Below, piece after piece: positions 26,216 to 35,051 of a DNA stretch of 64,000 bases. The stretch comes from Saccharothrix tamanrassetensis. Lineage in GTDB: Bacteria; Actinomycetota; Actinomycetes; Mycobacteriales; Pseudonocardiaceae. The stretch lies in assembly GCF_014203665.1 (NCBI RefSeq), contig NZ_JACHJN010000016.1:1-64000 (forward strand). Direction: 5' to 3'. A model generated the notes under the pieces. That model had not been told where the DNA came from. It made no database searches and was given only the letters and a program-made list of their open reading frames with translations. How positions within the stretch are numbered: position 1 is the stretch's first letter; every line of letters starts with the position of its first letter. The position numbers were made by a program, and so were the translations under genes.

Positions 26216-29200
26216 TCACCGACGGGCGCCGGGTGGTTCCAGGAAGCCCGAGGTGACGAAGTACCGCAGGTACTTGTCGATCAGGTCCGCGTCGACCGGC
26301 GGGCAGGTCAGGTCCGCGTCGGCGATGCCCGCCTCGAAGTTGGCGCGACCGAACTCCGGGAACGTGCCGGCGAAGTACATCTCCTTCACCGAGAGGTCCG
26401 ACTGGCGTGCTGATTCGAGGAATATCGGCATGAACGGCGCCATCGGTTGGTCCGGATCACGTGCGGTCAGGTCCGCCATGTGCTCGACCCAGGCGTCGTA
26501 GGGCACGGTCTCCACGTCGTACCCCAGCTCGCGCAGCCGGTCGACCACCAGCGCGAGCCGGGCGTCCCGGGCGTTGGTGACGTTGTACGCGTGCCCTTCC
26601 GCCGGGCGGTTCGCCAGGATGTGGACGATCGCGCGGGCGGTGTAGTCGACCGGCACGAAGTCCAGCGGCAGCGGGGCGTCCGGCGCCAGGCCGGTTTCGG
26701 CGATGCTGCGGAACAGCGCGCACATCATGGTGTCGGTGTTCCAGACGCCGGTGTCCCGCGCGCCGGTGATCTCGTAGGGCCGGTGGATGCCGACGGCGAG
26801 CCCCTGGTCGGCGGCCTGCGCCACGAGGCGTTCGGCCACCCACTTGGTCTCCGGGTAGCCGAGCGAGATGCGGTCGCCGAAGCGCAGCGGCGTGTCCTCG
26901 TCGACCTGGCGGATGCCGGCGGCCCCGAAGCCCGCGAGGACGGCGATGCTGGAGATGTGGTGGAACGCCTTGGGCCGACCGGTGCGGGCCAGGTCCAGGG
27001 CGCTGCGGGTGCCGCCGACGTTGGACGGTTCGAGCGCGCGGTACGGGTAGGCGAAGTTCACCCGGGAGCCGGAGTGCAGGATGGTGTCCACGTCGTCCGC
27101 CACGGCCTCGAACGTCTTCCCGTCCAGGCCCAGCCGAGGTGCCGCGAGGTCCCCGACGACGACCCGGACCCGGTCGGACACGGTCGCGGGGTCCAACCCG
27201 TAGCGGCGCAGCCGCGCCCCGAGCCGTCGCCTGCCCGCCTGCTCGTCCTCCGCTCTCACCAGGCACAGCACGCGGTCGGCCACGTCGCCCCGGACGAGTG
27301 CGTCGAGCAGGTAGGTCCCCAGGAAACCGGTCCCGCCGGTGAGGAACACCGTGCGGCCGGTCGGGGGCAGGCCGGTCGGGGACAGGTCGGTCGCGGTGGC
27401 GCAGCGGAACTCCGGGTCCAGCCGCGCTTCGGCCTCGAAGTCGACCTCGCCGTCGTCCGCGTGGGGATCCTCGCCGCTCACGAGGGCGTCGATGCGGGCC
27501 GCGAAGGTCTGCACGGTGGGGTTGGCCAGCAGGCCCCGGATCAACTGCCGGCTGCACGCGGCGGGCAACCGGAACTCGGCCCGGCACGCGGCGGCCAGCC
27601 GGGTCGCCTGGAGCGAGTGGCCTCCCAGGGCGAAGAAGTCGGTGTCCCGGCCGATCCGGTCGCCGACGCCGAGCAGGGTCGACCAGATCCGGGCGACCGC
27701 CCGCTCGCGGTCGGTCCGGGGCGGCTCGGAGGCGGGCGCGGGCCCGGCCTGGGGCGCCTCGTGGACCAGCCGGGACCGGTCGATCTTGCCCGCCCGCGTC
27801 AACGGCATCCGGTCGCGCACCAGGATGGGGTTGGGCACCATGAACTCCGGCAGTCGGTCGCGCAGGAACTCCCGCAGTCGCCAGGAGAGCTGGTCGGGCC
27901 CTACCTCGCCGTGCGGGGTGACCCATGCCAGCAGCCGGTCGTGGTCGCCGTCGCGGGGCGCGACCACGGCGGCTTCCCGGACCTGCCGGTGGGCGCTCAG
28001 GTGCACCTCGATCTCGTCCAGTTCGATGCGGTAGCCGCGCACCTTGACCTGCCGGTCGCGCCGGCCGGCGAACTCCAGCACGCCGTCGGGCCGCCACCGG
28101 GCCAGGTCGCCGGTGAGGTAGAGCCGACCGTCCGGGTCCGGACCGAGGTGGTCCGGGACGAACTTCTCCCGGGTGGCCGCCGGGTCGCCCAGGTAGCCCA
28201 GGGCGAGGCCGTCGCCGCCGACCCACAGCTCGCCCGTCTCGCCGGGGTCGGCCAGGCTGCCGTCGTCCCGCACGACGTACGCGGTCGAGTTGGCCACCGG
28301 TGTGCCGATCGGCACCGTCTCGGCGTCCGGGCCCAGTTCGGTCACCTCGTGCACCGTGGACAGCGAGGAGTTCTCGGTCGGGCCGTAGCCGTCGAGGAAC
28401 GACCCCGGACGGCCGTGCGCGAGCACCTGGCGGACCGCCTCGGGCGACAGGGTGTCGCCACCCGCGATCAGGCACCGCAGCGAACCGAACAGGGCGGGCT
28501 CGACCCTGGCCATTCGGTGGAACAGCCCGGCGCTCAGCCACATCACGCTGACCTGCTCCGCGCGGAGCGTCCCGGCGAGCGCGGGCGCGTCCAACAGCGT
28601 CGCCACATCGGCCAACACCAGCCGCGCGCCGTTGAGCAGCGCGCCGAAGTACTCGAAGCAGGACACGTCGAACGTCGGGTTGGTGGTCGCGAGCAGCACG
28701 TCGTCCGAGGACAACCGCAAACGCGGATCACCGCCGCACGCCAGCCGGATCGGTCCGCGGTGCGGCACGACGACACCTTTCGGCGCGCCCGTGGAACCGG
28801 ACGTGAAGATCACGTAGGCCGGATCGTCCGGTCCGATGTGGACGTTCCGCGCCGCGCCGGTGCGCTCGGCCTCCACCGCGACGTCGACCACCGTGAGGCG
28901 GTCGTCCACAGTGGACCTGTCCCGGTCGTCCGCGATCACGGTTCGGACGTTCGCCTCCTCCAGGACGTCGGCCAGGTGCCGGTCCGGGTACTCCGGGTCC
29001 AACGGCAGGTACGCCCCACCCGCCGCCATCACCGCGAGGATCGCCGTCACGCACTCCACCGACCGGTCGAGCAGCACCCCGACCACCTCGCCGGGCCGCA
29101 CACCGAGGGCGACGAGGTGGTCGGCGAGCCGGTCGACCCGGTCACCCAGTTCCGCGTAGGTCAACCGCGTCGCGCCTTTGCGCACCGCCTCGGCTTCCGG

Positions 29201-29335
29201 CGTGGCCTCCACCTGGCGGGCGAACAGTTGCGGCACGGTTGCCGTGCGCGGGTATCCGGTCGACGTCCGGTTCCACTCGCGGACCCGGCCCTCGTGGTCG
29301 CTGTCGAACTGCACATCGCTGCGGAAAAATGGCAT
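26216..29335 (-). CDS. Single-module NRPS: adenylation, PCP and thioester reductase
   Basis: This 1039-residue protein has no condensation domain. The A domain (about 30-520) shows A3 FTSGSTGAPKGV, A5 GYGPTE, A7 YLTGDLARW, A8 GRRDRQVKVRGYRIELDEIE and A10 Lys 517. The PCP carries LGGHSL with phosphopantetheine Ser 574. The reductase (about 660-1039) has VFLTGGTGFLGTY and YPETK. It would load one amino acid and release it as an aldehyde or alcohol using NADPH. Aligning to GrsA by eye gives pocket residues D-V-F-W-I-G-G-S-L-K, closest to valine-type codes, a tentative reading. ATG 29335 has GGGAG 7 nt upstream. Confidence 0.88.
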   Translation of the reverse strand: MPFFRSDVQFDSDHEGRVREWNRTSTGYPRTATVPQLFARQVEATPEAEAVRKGATRLTYAELGDRVDRLADHLVALGVRPGEVVGVLLDRSVECVTAILAVMAAGGAYLPLDPEYPDRHLADVLEEANVRTVIADDRDRSTVDDRLTVVDVAVEAERTGAARNVHIGPDDPAYVIFTSGSTGAPKGVVVPHRGPIRLACGGDPRLRLSSDDVLLATTNPTFDVSCFEYFGALLNGARLVLADVATLLDAPALAGTLRAEQVSVMWLSAGLFHRMARVEPALFGSLRCLIAGGDTLSPEAVRQVLAHGRPGSFLDGYGPTENSSLSTVHEVTELGPDAETVPIGTPVANSTAYVVRDDGSLADPGETGELWVGGDGLALGYLGDPAATREKFVPDHLGPDPDGRLYLTGDLARWRPDGVLEFAGRRDRQVKVRGYRIELDEIEVHLSAHRQVREAAVVAPRDGDHDRLLAWVTPHGEVGPDQLSWRLREFLRDRLPEFMVPNPILVRDRMPLTRAGKIDRSRLVHEAPQAGPAPASEPPRTDRERAVARIWSTLLGVGDRIGRDTDFFALGGHSLQATRLAAACRAEFRLPAACSRQLIRGLLANPTVQTFAARIDALVSGEDPHADDGEVDFEAEARLDPEFRCATATDLSPTGLPPTGRTVFLTGGTGFLGTYLLDALVRGDVADRVLCLVRAEDEQAGRRRLGARLRRYGLDPATVSDRVRVVVGDLAAPRLGLDGKTFEAVADDVDTILHSGSRVNFAYPYRALEPSNVGGTRSALDLARTGRPKAFHHISSIAVLAGFGAAGIRQVDEDTPLRFGDRISLGYPETKWVAERLVAQAADQGLAVGIHRPYEITGARDTGVWNTDTMMCALFRSIAETGLAPDAPLPLDFVPVDYTARAIVHILANRPAEGHAYNVTNARDARLALVVDRLRELGYDVETVPYDAWVEHMADLTARDPDQPMAPFMPIFLESARQSDLSVKEMYFAGTFPEFGRANFEAGIADADLTCPPVDADLIDKYLRYFVTSGFLEPPGARR

Positions 29336-29525
29336 GGCGCAACTCCCGAGGGGGTCCCAGAACGGGGGAAAGGCGGTGGACTCCAGTGCGGAACGTACCC
29401 ACGAGGCCGCCTCAAGCCACCTCCGACCAGCAGGTTCACCCGTTGAGCGCCATCGATCGCCCGTTTTTCTTCGCTCAGTCGGACGAGCTTCGCCCCGGTG
29501 GACAAAGGGTATCCTCCCGGACAAT

Positions 29526-29544
29526 ATCTCGGAATTCCCGAGAT
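29526..29544. promoter_or_regulatory. Palindromic operator candidate in an AT-rich stretch before the NRPS gene
   Basis: atctcgg (29526-29532) and ccgagat (29538-29544) flank aattc, a near-perfect 19-bp palindrome within the most AT-rich stretch nearby (29520-29570), about 190 bp upstream of the NRPS start. The rest of the 29336-29716 gap has no gene. Confidence 0.45.
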
Positions 29545-29716
29545 TCCGTCGAATATTTTCCAGAATGACCCGGCGGTCTGTTCCGGCTCTCTTGCACCAC
29601 GTCCGCGGTTTCGCCCCGGACTCCGGTCGCGTTTGCTGCGGGGCACCTTCACCCGCGTGGTTGCCGGTGCATCCGGCAGTGGCCCCGGCGAGCCGCGCCC
29701 GCCGGGACCTCGGGAC

Positions 29717-30928
29717 TCAGGCGGGGCGGAGGCGTGCCGGGAGGGCCTGGTGTCCGTTGGAGATGAACGAGCGGACCGGCCGCAGGTCGTCCGGAGGCAC
29801 GGCGAGTGCCAGGTCCGGGAAGCGCTCGAACAGCGCGGGCAGGGCGATTTCGGCTTGCAGGTGGGCCAGTGGGGCGCCCAGGCAGTAGTGGACGCCGTGG
29901 CCGAACGCGATGTGGGTCTTGTCGGGGCGGGTGATGTCGAAGCTGTCGGCGGTCGGGCCGTGCAGGTCCGGGTCGCGACCGGCCGCGGCGTAGGCGGGCA
30001 GGATCGCGTCCCCGCGCCGGATGACGACGTCGCCCAGGTCGATGTCCTCCACGGCGTAGCGCAGCGGCACGTTCGTCACCGGGGCCTGCCACCGCAGGGT
30101 CTCCTCGGTCACGTCGCGCCAGTGGCGCTCGCCGGAGCGCACCAGCGCGAGCTGGTCGGGGTGGGTGAGCAGGGCGGCGATGGCGTGGTCGAGGAGGTTC
30201 ACGGTGGTCTCGTGGCCGGCGGCGACGAACAGCAGCAGCGTGTCGACCAGCTCGGACTCGGTGAGCCGGCCGTCGTCCTCGTCGCGGGCGGCGACCAGGT
30301 CGCTGATCAGGTCGTCGCCGGGGTCGCGGCGGCGGCCGGCGACCAGGTCGTCGAGGATCTCGTAGATGTGGCGCTGGTTGGCTGCCGATTCGGCGGGTGT
30401 GGCGGTGGTGTCGAAGATGACGTCCACGGCCTGCCGGAGGCCGGGGCGGGTGTCGTCGGGCAGGTCGAGCAGCCGGCAGACCACCTCGATCGGCAGCGGG
30501 TAGGCGTACTTCGTGCGCAGGTCGGCCACGTCCGGGCCGGCGTCCAGTTCGTCCAGCAGGTCGTCCGCGATCCGGGTGATCGCGGGCCGCAGCGACTGCG
30601 TGCGGCGGGGCGTGAAGGCCTTGGACACCAGGGACCTCAGTCTTCGGTGGTTCTCGCCGTACGCGGTGAACATCGTGTGGACCGAGATCCACATGTGCAG
30701 CGGCCACTCCTCGTCGACCCGGCCCTCCCGCCAGGCGGGCCAGTGGCGGTGCGGGTCCTTGGACACCCTGGGGTCGCCGAACAGCCTCCGGAGCACGTCG
30801 ACCCGGTTGGCCGACCAGGCCACCACGCCGCCGGGCAGTTCGACGGGCGTCACCGCTCCACGTTCCCGCAGGAGTGCGCCTTCACCGTGGATGTCGTGAC
30901 CGGTCGGGTCCAGGGGAAACGGTTCCAT
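29717..30928 (-). CDS. Cytochrome P450 (CYP105/107-like bacterial class)
   Basis: This 403-residue soluble P450 has the I-helix motif AAGHETTVNLL, the ExxR motif ETLRW, and the heme loop AFGHGVHYCLGAPLAHLQ with the Cys ligand. Such enzymes need a ferredoxin and reductase from elsewhere in the genome. It lies just upstream of the A-PCP-reductase gene on the same strand, 381 bp away, so it probably oxidises the carrier-bound amino acid or the released product. The AT-rich palindrome between them suggests separate promoters. Confidence 0.88.
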   Translation of the reverse strand: MEPFPLDPTGHDIHGEGALLRERGAVTPVELPGGVVAWSANRVDVLRRLFGDPRVSKDPHRHWPAWREGRVDEEWPLHMWISVHTMFTAYGENHRRLRSLVSKAFTPRRTQSLRPAITRIADDLLDELDAGPDVADLRTKYAYPLPIEVVCRLLDLPDDTRPGLRQAVDVIFDTTATPAESAANQRHIYEILDDLVAGRRRDPGDDLISDLVAARDEDDGRLTESELVDTLLLFVAAGHETTVNLLDHAIAALLTHPDQLALVRSGERHWRDVTEETLRWQAPVTNVPLRYAVEDIDLGDVVIRRGDAILPAYAAAGRDPDLHGPTADSFDITRPDKTHIAFGHGVHYCLGAPLAHLQAEIALPALFERFPDLALAVPPDDLRPVRSFISNGHQALPARLRPA

Positions 30929-31122
30929 GCCTTCATGGTGATCACCAGGGCGAGGCCGGGTACACCGCTGAGCGGCTCATCGCCCCGAACGTGGTACCCC
31001 GCGATCTGCGGTGTCCGCTGTCCGGGGCGACGGCCCGGTCCGGCCGGTCCGGTGGTCGGCGGGTCCGGGCGGCCCGCGGCGCAGCGGGACGCGCCGGTCG
31101 CCGGGCACCACGGCCGAGCGCG

Positions 31123-31584
31123 TCAGTCCAGGCAGAACTCGTTGCCCTCGGGGTCGGCCATCACGATGAAGCCGCCGCTCATCGGGGGAGCGGGCTCGTC
31201 CCGACGCACCCGCGTGGCCCCCAGCGCGACGAGCCGCTCGCACTCGGCCTCCAGCGCCGCCATCCGCTCCTCTCCCCGCAGCCCGGGAGCCGTGCGGACG
31301 TCGAGGTGGACCCGGTTTTTAACGACCTTTCCCTCCGGAACCTGTTGGAAGAACAAACGCGGCCCGTGCCCGTCCGGGTCCTCGATGGCCGACCTCGTGT
31401 TGCGCTGCTCCTCGGGGACGCCGACGCGCGCCAGGAAGTCGTCCCACGCGGCCAACGGGTCGGCACCTTCGGGCAGGTCGACGCCGGGCGGGCCGGGGTG
31501 GACGTAGCCCAGCACGTCGCGCCAGAAGGAGGACAGCGCACGCGGGTCGTGGGCGTCGAAGGTGACCTGGATGTGGCGGCTCAT
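31123..31584 (-). CDS. VOC-superfamily (glyoxalase-like) protein
   Basis: The 153-residue protein begins MSRHIQVTFDAHDP and has two beta-alpha-beta halves. FIVMADPEGNEFCLD at the end carries the metal-ligand Glu typical of the actinobacterial glyoxalase-like subfamily. The second half holds KNRVHLDVR, with a His at the usual ligand place. Substrate unknown; relatives include bleomycin-binding and dioxygenase-type proteins. ATG 31584 is the start. Confidence 0.82.
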   Translation of the reverse strand: MSRHIQVTFDAHDPRALSSFWRDVLGYVHPGPPGVDLPEGADPLAAWDDFLARVGVPEEQRNTRSAIEDPDGHGPRLFFQQVPEGKVVKNRVHLDVRTAPGLRGEERMAALEAECERLVALGATRVRRDEPAPPMSGGFIVMADPEGNEFCLD

Positions 31585-31755
31585 CGGGTAGCTCCGTTCA
31601 TGGCGGGTTCGGTGCGCAGGTAGAGGTCGCGCGGTGGGCGGACGTCGGACAGGTGGCGGTTCAGCCCGCGGTACCCGCGCAGCGTCCGGTTCCGGTGTTC
31701 GTCGGCATCCACGGAACCCACCATGACACCCAATGCGGACGGATCCGGTCCTCTA

Positions 31756-31917
31756 TCAGGCCCCGACACCCTGTGGAGTGGCCCCGTAGTACCGGCGTGG
31801 CGGACCCGTTCCGCTCTCCTGCCAAGTGGTTTCCACCAGCTCCTGCTCGCGCGGCCTGAACAGCAGCTGGTAGATCGTGCCTCCCCGCGGCCCGGCAATC
31901 GATAGCGCATTCGTTCC
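31756..31917 (-). pseudogene. PadR-family regulator, C-terminal remnant
   Basis: On the minus strand the frame following the truncated TetR stop codon reads GTIYQLL, then ELVETTWQESGTGPPRRYYG, then TPQGVGA and stop (31756-31758). This is the wing and end of a PadR winged-helix domain; compare GTLHPIL and PRRRYYRFT in the intact PadR at 41123-41452. There is no start codon and the N-terminal helices are missing, so it is a fossil. Confidence 0.65.
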
Positions 31918-32195
31918 TCAGCCAAGGTAGCCGTGCAGGAAGACGTGGATGCTCGACGTCACGATTTCGGTGATCTCGTCCGGCGCGGGGACCGCGCCGA
32001 GGTAGGCCGGGTCCACCACCGAGACGAGCGTCATCAGGTGGATGGCCGCGCGCTCGGGGTTGTCGATGCGCAACAGCCCCCGGTCCCCGGCCTTGGCCAT
32101 GTAGCCGGCCAGCTCGCGGCGGACGCGCAGGGGCCCGGTCTCCTGCCACGCGGTGATCGCGGCCGGCGGGATGTGCCGCGCCTCCGCGTTGATCG
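31918..32195 (-). pseudogene. TetR-family regulator, 5'-truncated (C-terminal domain only)
   Basis: The readable part gives WQETGPLRVRRELAGYM, GDRGLLRIDNPERAA and TEIVTSSIHVFLHGYLG before TGA 31918-31920, matching the ligand-binding C-terminal domain of AcrR/TetR-type regulators. The helix-turn-helix N-terminus is absent: at about 32190 the frame meets the truncated FMN-reductase gene on the other strand. Many such regulators are divergent from flavin reductases, so one deletion probably removed both starts. Confidence 0.6.
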
Positions 32196-32767
32196 CGGAG
32201 GCGGTGGCTGGGTGGGTCAACGAGGTCGCCGGCCGACATCCCGCCGTCACCGCCGGCGACGTGGTCGTCGAGCCCGTCGACCTGGCCGACTACGACCTGC
32301 CGTTGCTGGACGAGCCCGCCCCGGCGATGTTCGGGGTGTACAGCAAGCCGCACACCCGGCGCTGGGCCGCCACGATCGCCTCGTTCGACGGGTTCGTGTT
32401 CATCACCCCGGAGTACAACCACTCGGTGCCCGGCGCGCTGAAGAACGCGATCGACTACCTGTACGCGGAGTGGAACGACAAGGCGGCGGGCTTCGTCAGC
32501 TACGGCGTGCACGGCGGCGTCCGCGCGGTCGAGCACCTGAGGCTCACGATGGCCGAGTTGAAGGTCGCCGACGTGCGCAGCCAGGTCGTGCTGCCGGTAT
32601 TCACCGACTTCAAGTTCAGTGACCCGAACGAGCCGATGGACCCCGGTGTGGTGGCGCCCGGCCCGCACCAGGAGCCGACCCTGATGGAGATGCTGGACGA
32701 GATCATCGCGTGGTCGAACGCCCTCAAGCCGTTGCGCACCCAGAGCGCTGCCGCCGTAGGCGCCTGA
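32171..32767 (+). pseudogene. NAD(P)H-dependent FMN reductase, 5'-truncated
   Basis: From IAEAVAGWVNEVA onward this matches the flavodoxin-like FMN_red family: PVDLADYDLPLLDEP, FVFITPEYNHSVPGALKNAIDYL (FMN site) and FVSYGVHGGVRAVEHLR. The first beta strand and the phosphate-binding GSTRPGR-like loop, which should precede it, are missing. ATG 32171 could still start a 198-residue product, but without the FMN phosphate loop it is unlikely to bind cofactor normally. Confidence 0.6.
32180..32202. repeat. 9-bp inverted repeat at the TetR / FMN-reductase junction
   Basis: gcctccgcg (32180-32188) and cgcggaggc (32194-32202) are separated by ttgat. It lies exactly where both truncated genes lose homology, so it may mark the deletion joint or be a leftover operator half. 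Confidence 0.5.
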
Positions 32768-32945
32768 CGGCATCCGCGGGGTTTGCAGGTCTTCAGGACC
32801 CGCGAACGCCGTGTTGACCGGCCCTCCCCGTCCAGCGCTACGCGACGGTCCACCGGGTGAACCGGCACTCCGCCGGCGCGGGGCTGCGTGGGCAGCGGAC
32901 CGGCCGCTCGACGGTCAGGGCGGCGTGCCGTGCCACGTCTCGACT
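32768..32945. other. Gap between converging FMN-reductase remnant and DHFR-like gene
   Basis: 178 bp with no supported gene. A GC-rich partial stem (cgcgggg with a weakly matching partner at 32775-32804) might end transcription. Confidence 0.25.
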
Positions 32946-33551
32946 TCAGGCAGTGCGTGCGCGGTCGTAGACGAGGGCGATCTCGCCCAGCTCGCCGGTC
33001 TCCTGGTGCGCGAGCGTCCACTTCGAACTCGGCAGGCCGTCGTCGAACAGCCGCTGCCCGTCCCCGGCGATCTCGGGGCAGAGCAAGAGGTGCAGCCGGT
33101 CGACCAGGTCCGCCGCGAGGAGAGCCTTGATGACGCTCGGACTGCTGTTGACGAGGATGTCGCCCTCACCGGAGGCCTTGAGTTCGGTGACGACGTCCGC
33201 GGCGGGGGCGTTCACCACGCGGGTGCGTTCCCACGGTGCTTCGGTCAAGGTGGTCGACAGGACCACCTTTTCCGTGTCCACCAACCACTTCGCGTATTCG
33301 CGATCACGTGGATCGGCGTTCTCGTCGTCGGCGACCGTCGGCCAGAACCCGAGGAACCCCTCGGCATTGCGTCGGCCGAGCAGTGCGGTCGTCGCGCCCT
33401 CCCAGATGCGGGTGAGGTGGTTCCGCGCGACCTCGGTGGTCGCGTAGCGGACGATCGCGCCGGCGTCACCGGGTCCGCCGGGGCCGTTGTAGCGCCCATC
33501 GAGGGTGAGGCCGAGGTTGGCGGTCACCTTGCGCGCGGTCGAGTCGGTCAT
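32946..33551 (-). CDS. Dihydrofolate-reductase-like / RibD C-terminal domain protein
   Basis: This 201-residue protein has ANLGLTLDGRYNGPGG, WEGATTALLGRRNAEGFLGFWP and DILVNSSPSVIKALLAADLVDRLHLLLCPEIAGDGQRLF, all typical of the RibD_C family. These bind NADPH; few have known substrates. Its ATG overlaps the stop of the ArsR-SRPBCC gene (ATGA, 33548-33551), so the two are translationally coupled. The gene is expected to be controlled by that ArsR domain. Confidence 0.88.
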   Translation of the reverse strand: MTDSTARKVTANLGLTLDGRYNGPGGPGDAGAIVRYATTEVARNHLTRIWEGATTALLGRRNAEGFLGFWPTVADDENADPRDREYAKWLVDTEKVVLSTTLTEAPWERTRVVNAPAADVVTELKASGEGDILVNSSPSVIKALLAADLVDRLHLLLCPEIAGDGQRLFDDGLPSSKWTLAHQETGELGEIALVYDRARTA

Positions 33552-34390
33552 GGCTGTACTTCCTCTTCTTCGGTGGGGACCAGCTCGGTGGTGCGCCGAG
33601 TTCGGCCGATGGCGTCGGTGAGGTTGTCGAGCACCTGACCCCAGCCGGTTCCGATCCCGGCGATGTAGGGGACGGCCTCGACGGTCGTCTCGGTGATGCG
33701 CAGATCAACCCGCAACAAGGTGCCCTCCGGGGTCGGGGTGAGGGTCAGGTCGTAGTGGCCGGTGAACGAGACCGCTCCGGGTGCGTCCAGCACCGAGAGG
33801 TCGAACACGAGGCGCTCGGGTTCCTTCGCGGCGTGGACCTTCCCTTCGGAGCGGTACCGCCCTTCGGCGTCGCGGTATTCCAGGACCGCGCGCCCGCCCT
33901 CCAGCGGCTCCAGAACGCAGTCGGTGACCGTCATCGACGGCGGAGCCCACCACGACGCCAACAGGTCGGGGTCGACCCAATGCCGCCAGACGACGTCCCT
34001 CGGCACGGCCAGCACGCGTTCGAAGGAGAAGGTGCGACCGTCGGCCCACCTGTCCCGATCCGCGACCGCGGATTCCGCCTCGATGGCCGCCCGGTACCGC
34101 GCGATGACGTCCCGTTCGCCCTCGTGCGCCTCGGTGGCTTCGACCAGTTGCCGCAGTCGGTGCGACAGGGCTGCCAGTGGTTCCGTCTCGACCGCGTAGA
34201 CGCGACGTTGTCCGAGGGGGAAGACGGTGACGAGACCGGCGCGGGCGAGGGTCTGGAGGTGCTTGGTGGTCTGCGGCTGCCGCAACCCGGTCGACTCGGC
34301 CAGCTCGCCGACAGACCGGGGGCGCTCGGCGAGCAGTTCCACGATGCGCCACCGCGCGGCGTCCCCGAGTGCTGATGCGATCCGATCCAC
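33548..34390 (-). CDS. ArsR-type HTH fused to SRPBCC (AHSA1) domain
   Basis: This 280-residue fusion has an ArsR winged helix in the first 85 residues (DAARWRIVELLAERPRSV, LRQPQTTKHLQTLARAGLV) and an AHSA1/START-like domain in the rest (FSFERVLAVPRDVVWRHWVDPDLLASWW, LTPTPEGTLLRVDL). The second domain has a hydrophobic cavity in relatives and may bind a ligand that relieves repression. GTG 34390 is supported by AATACT 7 nt upstream on the minus strand with TTGACA 18 nt further, a leaderless promoter. It is the first gene of a pair with the DHFR-like gene. Confidence 0.88.
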   Translation of the reverse strand: MDRIASALGDAARWRIVELLAERPRSVGELAESTGLRQPQTTKHLQTLARAGLVTVFPLGQRRVYAVETEPLAALSHRLRQLVEATEAHEGERDVIARYRAAIEAESAVADRDRWADGRTFSFERVLAVPRDVVWRHWVDPDLLASWWAPPSMTVTDCVLEPLEGGRAVLEYRDAEGRYRSEGKVHAAKEPERLVFDLSVLDAPGAVSFTGHYDLTLTPTPEGTLLRVDLRITETTVEAVPYIAGIGTGWGQVLDNLTDAIGRTRRTTELVPTEEEEVQP

Positions 34391-34397
34391 GAGCGGT

Positions 34398-34427
34398 AGT
34401 ATTCACTTGAACGAATATGCTTGTCAA
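34398..34427 (-). promoter_or_regulatory. Sigma70-type leaderless promoter and ArsR operator candidate
   Basis: On the minus strand TTGACA (34422-34427) and AATACT (34398-34403) are 18 nt apart, and AATACT is 7 nt from the GTG at 34390. The short inverted repeat attc (34401-34404) / gaat (34413-34416) overlaps the -10 region, a fitting place for autorepression by the ArsR domain. Confidence 0.6.
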
Positions 34428-34589
34428 GGAATATCTCATGGACGTGCGTCCACGCACTGCCGCTCAAGCAGTCCCGCAGGTCGCTACCTGCGCTTTCAAC
34501 AGAAGGCGGTGCGGTTATGACCTTCGAGGAGTGATCGCCGCGTAGATCGGGTACCTGCGCCACAACCGACTGACCAAAGAGGAGTGGAC

Positions 34590-34862
34590 GTGACCGTCTC
34601 CGGCATCATCAGCGCGCTGATCGTGGGCTTGATCATCGGCCTGCTGGGCCGACTCGTCGTGCCCGGCAAGCAGCGCATCCCGATCTGGCTGACCATCGTC
34701 GTCGGCTTCATCGCCGCGATGATCGGCACCTTCATCGCCAACGCCATGGGCGTGGGCGACACCCGCGGCATCGACTGGATCGAACTGATCATCCAGGTCG
34801 CAGTAGCCGCCGCCGGCGTCAGCCTCGTCGCAGGCCTCTACGGCCGCAAGCACGTTCACTGA
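34590..34862 (+). CDS. GlsB/YeaQ/YmgE-family small membrane protein
   Basis: The 90-residue protein has three hydrophobic segments and family landmarks GLIIGLLGRLVVPGKQ, GFIAAMIGTFIA and AAAGVSLVAGLYGRK. The family is often called transglycosylase-associated and is linked to envelope stress; mechanism unknown. AGAGGAG ends 5 nt before GTG 34590. A GTG at 34584 overlaps that ribosome site and is rejected. It is followed by a very strong hairpin. Confidence 0.85.
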   Translation: MTVSGIISALIVGLIIGLLGRLVVPGKQRIPIWLTIVVGFIAAMIGTFIANAMGVGDTRGIDWIELIIQVAVAAAGVSLVAGLYGRKHVH

Positions 34863-34880
34863 CACCCGTCTCTCCGATCG

Positions 34881-34921
34881 GCGCGGCAGGCGGCCCCTCA
34901 CCAGGCCCGCCTGCCGCGCCG
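34881..34921 (+). terminator. Perfect 14-bp stem terminator after the GlsB-like gene
   Basis: ggcgcggcaggcgg (34881-34894) pairs perfectly with ccgcctgccgcgcc (34908-34921) around a 13-nt loop, 18 bp after the stop codon. No T-tract. Confidence 0.75.
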
Positions 34922-35051
34922 CTGTTCACCGCAGCGAAAACTTCCTGGTGCGAGCGTCGGTACTCGGGTTCACCGGGCGGCTATACCTCGACTGCGGCGC
35001 CTACTTTCGTTGCCCAAGTCCTGGAACAGGCGCCCTCCAACGAATCACCCG

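Noticed and set aside
31581-31755. Minus-strand frame whose stop overlaps the VOC start (ATGA)
   Set aside because: The overlap hints at coupling, but the encoded sequence has no family look, runs antisense-like through the PadR remnant in another frame and lacks a ribosome site.
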